Source: JBGOTP01 sp041476545
GTDB taxonomy: Bacteria; Acidobacteriota; Vicinamibacteria; Vicinamibacterales; CAVVIG01
DNA length: 15,719 nucleotides
Assembly (NCBI GenBank): GCA_041476545.1
Contig: JBGOTP010000077.1
Coordinates: 1-15,719 of the forward strand
Direction of reading: 5' to 3'
This document shows positions 14,460 through 15,719 of the stretch, piece after piece. The notes under the pieces were generated by a model, which made no database searches, was not told where the DNA came from, and saw nothing but the letters and a program-made list of their open reading frames with translations. The translations under genes were made by a program, and so were the position numbers. The first letter of the stretch is position 1; every line of letters starts with the position of its first letter.

Positions 14460-14520
14460 GTGTGGGGGGCCCCGCCTTCAGGCGGACCGAGCCCGAGCCG
14501 GCTAAAGCCGGCTCCCACAC
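14460..14520. repeat. REP-like two-hairpin element with 7-bp terminal inverted repeats
   Basis: The 61-bp element between pyrG and kdsA is bounded by GTGTGGG (14460-14466) and its exact complement CCCACAC (14514-14520). Inside are two perfect hairpins: CCGCCT-TC-AGGCGG (14472-14485, 6-bp stem) and GAGCCGGCT-AA-AGCCGGCTC (14495-14514, 9-bp stem). A GC-only linker, GACCGAGCCC with neighbours, joins them. This compact layout is like REP/BIME elements mobilised by RAYT transposases, or a structured transcript spacer. No U-tract follows either hairpin on either strand, so a classical intrinsic terminator is less likely. The kdsA-frame extension runs through it and is not a protein start. Confidence 0.7.
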
Positions 14521-14523
14521 AAG

Positions 14524-14549
14524 GAGCGGTCGATTTACGCGACCGACTC
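14524..14549 (-). terminator. Weak hairpin over the pyrG stop codon
   Basis: CGGTCG (14527-14532) and CGACCG (14540-14545) form a 6-bp stem around a 7-nt loop, extendable by three pairs (GAG with CTC) past a one-base bulge. The pyrG TAA (14537-14535) sits in the loop. The minus-strand sequence after it is not T-rich, so any terminator function is doubtful. It may only help to protect or separate the pyrG end. Confidence 0.2.
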
Positions 14550-15719
14550 GGCAGCGGCAGGTGACATTCCAATCGTCTTATGCGCGTGGCTCGCCTGCAC
14601 GAACGCCGCGAACAGCGGATGGGGGCGCGTCGGTTTCGAGGTGAATTCCGGATGGAACTGAACCGCCAGGTACCACGGGTGTCCGGGCAGCTCGGCGATC
14701 TCCACGAATTTGCCGTCGGGGGACCGGCCTGAAATGCGCAGGCCGTGCTCGGTCAGCTGCCGCTCGTAAAGGCAGTTGAACTCGAACCGATGGCGGTGAC
14801 GCTCGCTGATGGTCGTGGTGCCGTAGACCCGCTGTGCGAGCGAGCCAGGCGCCAATTCGCAGGCGTACGCACCGAGTCGCATGGTGCCGCCGAGTTCGTC
14901 GACGCCGAGGAGATCGCGCAGCTTGTAGATCAGCTTGGTGGGCGTATCCGGCGCACATTCGGTGGAGTCGGCATCCGGCAATCCCGCGACGTTGCGGGCG
15001 AACTCGACGGCGGCCCACTGGAAGCCGTAGCAGATGCCGAAATAGGGGATGCCCCGCTCGCGTGCAATCTGCGCGGCTTTCATCATGCCGCGGGTTCCGC
15101 GATCGCCGAAGCCACCGGGCACGAGAACGCCGTCGGCGCCGTCGAGCAGGGCCGTGCCGTGCGGTTCTTCGAGCGCCTCGGCCTCGATCCACTTGATGTT
15201 GACCTTCAGACGATGCGCGAACCCGCCGTGATAGAGCGCCTCGTTGAGGCTCTTGTAGGAATCCTCGTAGCCGACGTACTTCCCGACGACGTGGATCGTA
15301 ATCTCGTCGACCGGGTTCTTGATGCGATTGACGAGATCCTCCCACGCCTGCATGCGCCGCTCCGTCTGCGGCAGGTGGAGGTACTGGAGAATGATGCGAT
15401 CGAGACCCTCGGCTCCGAGGACCAGCGGCACTTCGTAGATGGTGGAGACGTCCTTCGCGGTGATGACGGCTTCTTCCGCCACGTCGCAGAAGAGCGCAAT
15501 CTTCCGCTTGAGATCGGGATCCAGGAAGCGATCCGTGCGGCAGAGCAGAATGTCCGGTTGAATTCCGATCGAACGCAGATCGCGCACGCTGTGCTGCGTC
15601 GGTTTCGTCTTGAGCTCGCCGGCTGCGCCGATGAAGGGGACGAGCGTCAGGTGGATATACAGCGTGTTGTCGCGCCCGACATCCTGCCGGAACTGCCGAA
15701 TGGCCTCGAGAAACGGCAG
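14535..15719 (-). CDS. pyrG: CTP synthase (PyrG), N-terminus outside window
   Basis: PyrG aminates UTP to CTP using ATP and glutamine. The frame is open from the window edge (15719) to TAA at 14535, giving the last 394 residues; by comparison with family members of about 540 aa some 150 are missing. The end of the synthase domain is seen (LVPFIGAAGELKTKPTQHSV near the edge, then DVSTIYEVPLVL). Next comes the linker motif GKYVGYEDSYKSLNEAL, then the class I glutaminase domain: VLVPGGFGDRGTRGM, the nucleophile C230 of the fragment in GICYGFQ, HRHRFEFN, and the His/Glu pair in QFHPEF (356 and 358). The usual nucleophile context is GICLGMQ, so two flanking residues differ. CTP is the co-substrate for Kdo activation, consistent with the kds genes downstream. 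The kdsA gene is 107 nt away, across the repeat element. Confidence 0.96.
   Translation of the reverse strand: MPFLEAIRQFRQDVGRDNTLYIHLTLVPFIGAAGELKTKPTQHSVRDLRSIGIQPDILLCRTDRFLDPDLKRKIALFCDVAEEAVITAKDVSTIYEVPLVLGAEGLDRIILQYLHLPQTERRMQAWEDLVNRIKNPVDEITIHVVGKYVGYEDSYKSLNEALYHGGFAHRLKVNIKWIEAEALEEPHGTALLDGADGVLVPGGFGDRGTRGMMKAAQIARERGIPYFGICYGFQWAAVEFARNVAGLPDADSTECAPDTPTKLIYKLRDLLGVDELGGTMRLGAYACELAPGSLAQRVYGTTTISERHRHRFEFNCLYERQLTEHGLRISGRSPDGKFVEIAELPGHPWYLAVQFHPEFTSKPTRPHPLFAAFVQASHAHKTIGMSPAAAESVA

Noticed and set aside
14428..14520. Upstream extension of kdsA by 31 codons
   Set aside because: The added residues are translated from the hairpin element, and the GTG at 14427 gives the normal KdsA start.

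Overview
The window is a gene-dense, GC-rich stretch of a chromosome with 17 protein-coding genes, two of them cut by the window edges. No RNA gene, CRISPR array, insertion sequence or phage gene is visible. The set includes Kdo synthesis (kdsA, kdsD, kdsC) and lapB, so the organism has a Gram-negative envelope with lipopolysaccharide. The metal-dependent type of KdsA, the gene order, and the short intergenic repeats resemble Acidobacteriota, possibly the Vicinamibacteria. That placement is inference from general resemblance and was not tested.

Plus strand, 1-4281: the end of a TPR protein, an M24 aminopeptidase P-like enzyme, accB and accC (the biotin carrier and biotin carboxylase of acetyl-CoA carboxylase) and thiE (thiamine phosphate synthase). 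They lie 6-16 nt apart or overlap, so they look like one transcription unit. It meets the oppositely oriented liv operon across a 14-nt gap that holds GGGGTCAGACCCC.

Minus strand, 9010-4296: a complete branched-chain amino acid (or related) ABC importer, transcribed livK-livH-livM-livG-livF. It encodes the binding protein, two permeases and two ATPases, with near-zero spacing between the first four genes.

Plus strand, 9191-10846: folD (one-carbon folate metabolism) diverges from livK over a 180-nt region with candidate promoters facing both ways. coaE (last step of coenzyme A synthesis) follows. The end of folD and both edges of coaE are built from short tandem repeats: a 9-mer at the folD stop, and degenerate octamers at the coaE start and stop.

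Minus strand, 15719-10862: pyrG (5' end outside the window), then kdsA-kdsD-kdsC-lapB, the last four overlapping each other by 4-8 nt. CTP from PyrG is the co-substrate that activates Kdo, and the three kds enzymes make Kdo. LapB in E. coli controls LpxC turnover, the committed step of lipid A. The block therefore links Kdo supply to control of lipid A synthesis. A two-hairpin repeat element separates pyrG from kdsA, and kdsA has a perfect TATAAT immediately before its GTG start.

Most of the window is ordinary core metabolism. I found no convincing undescribed system. The most interesting points are the repeat-edged coaE, the REP-like element with a possible leaderless kdsA behind it, and the translational coupling of lapB to kdsC.
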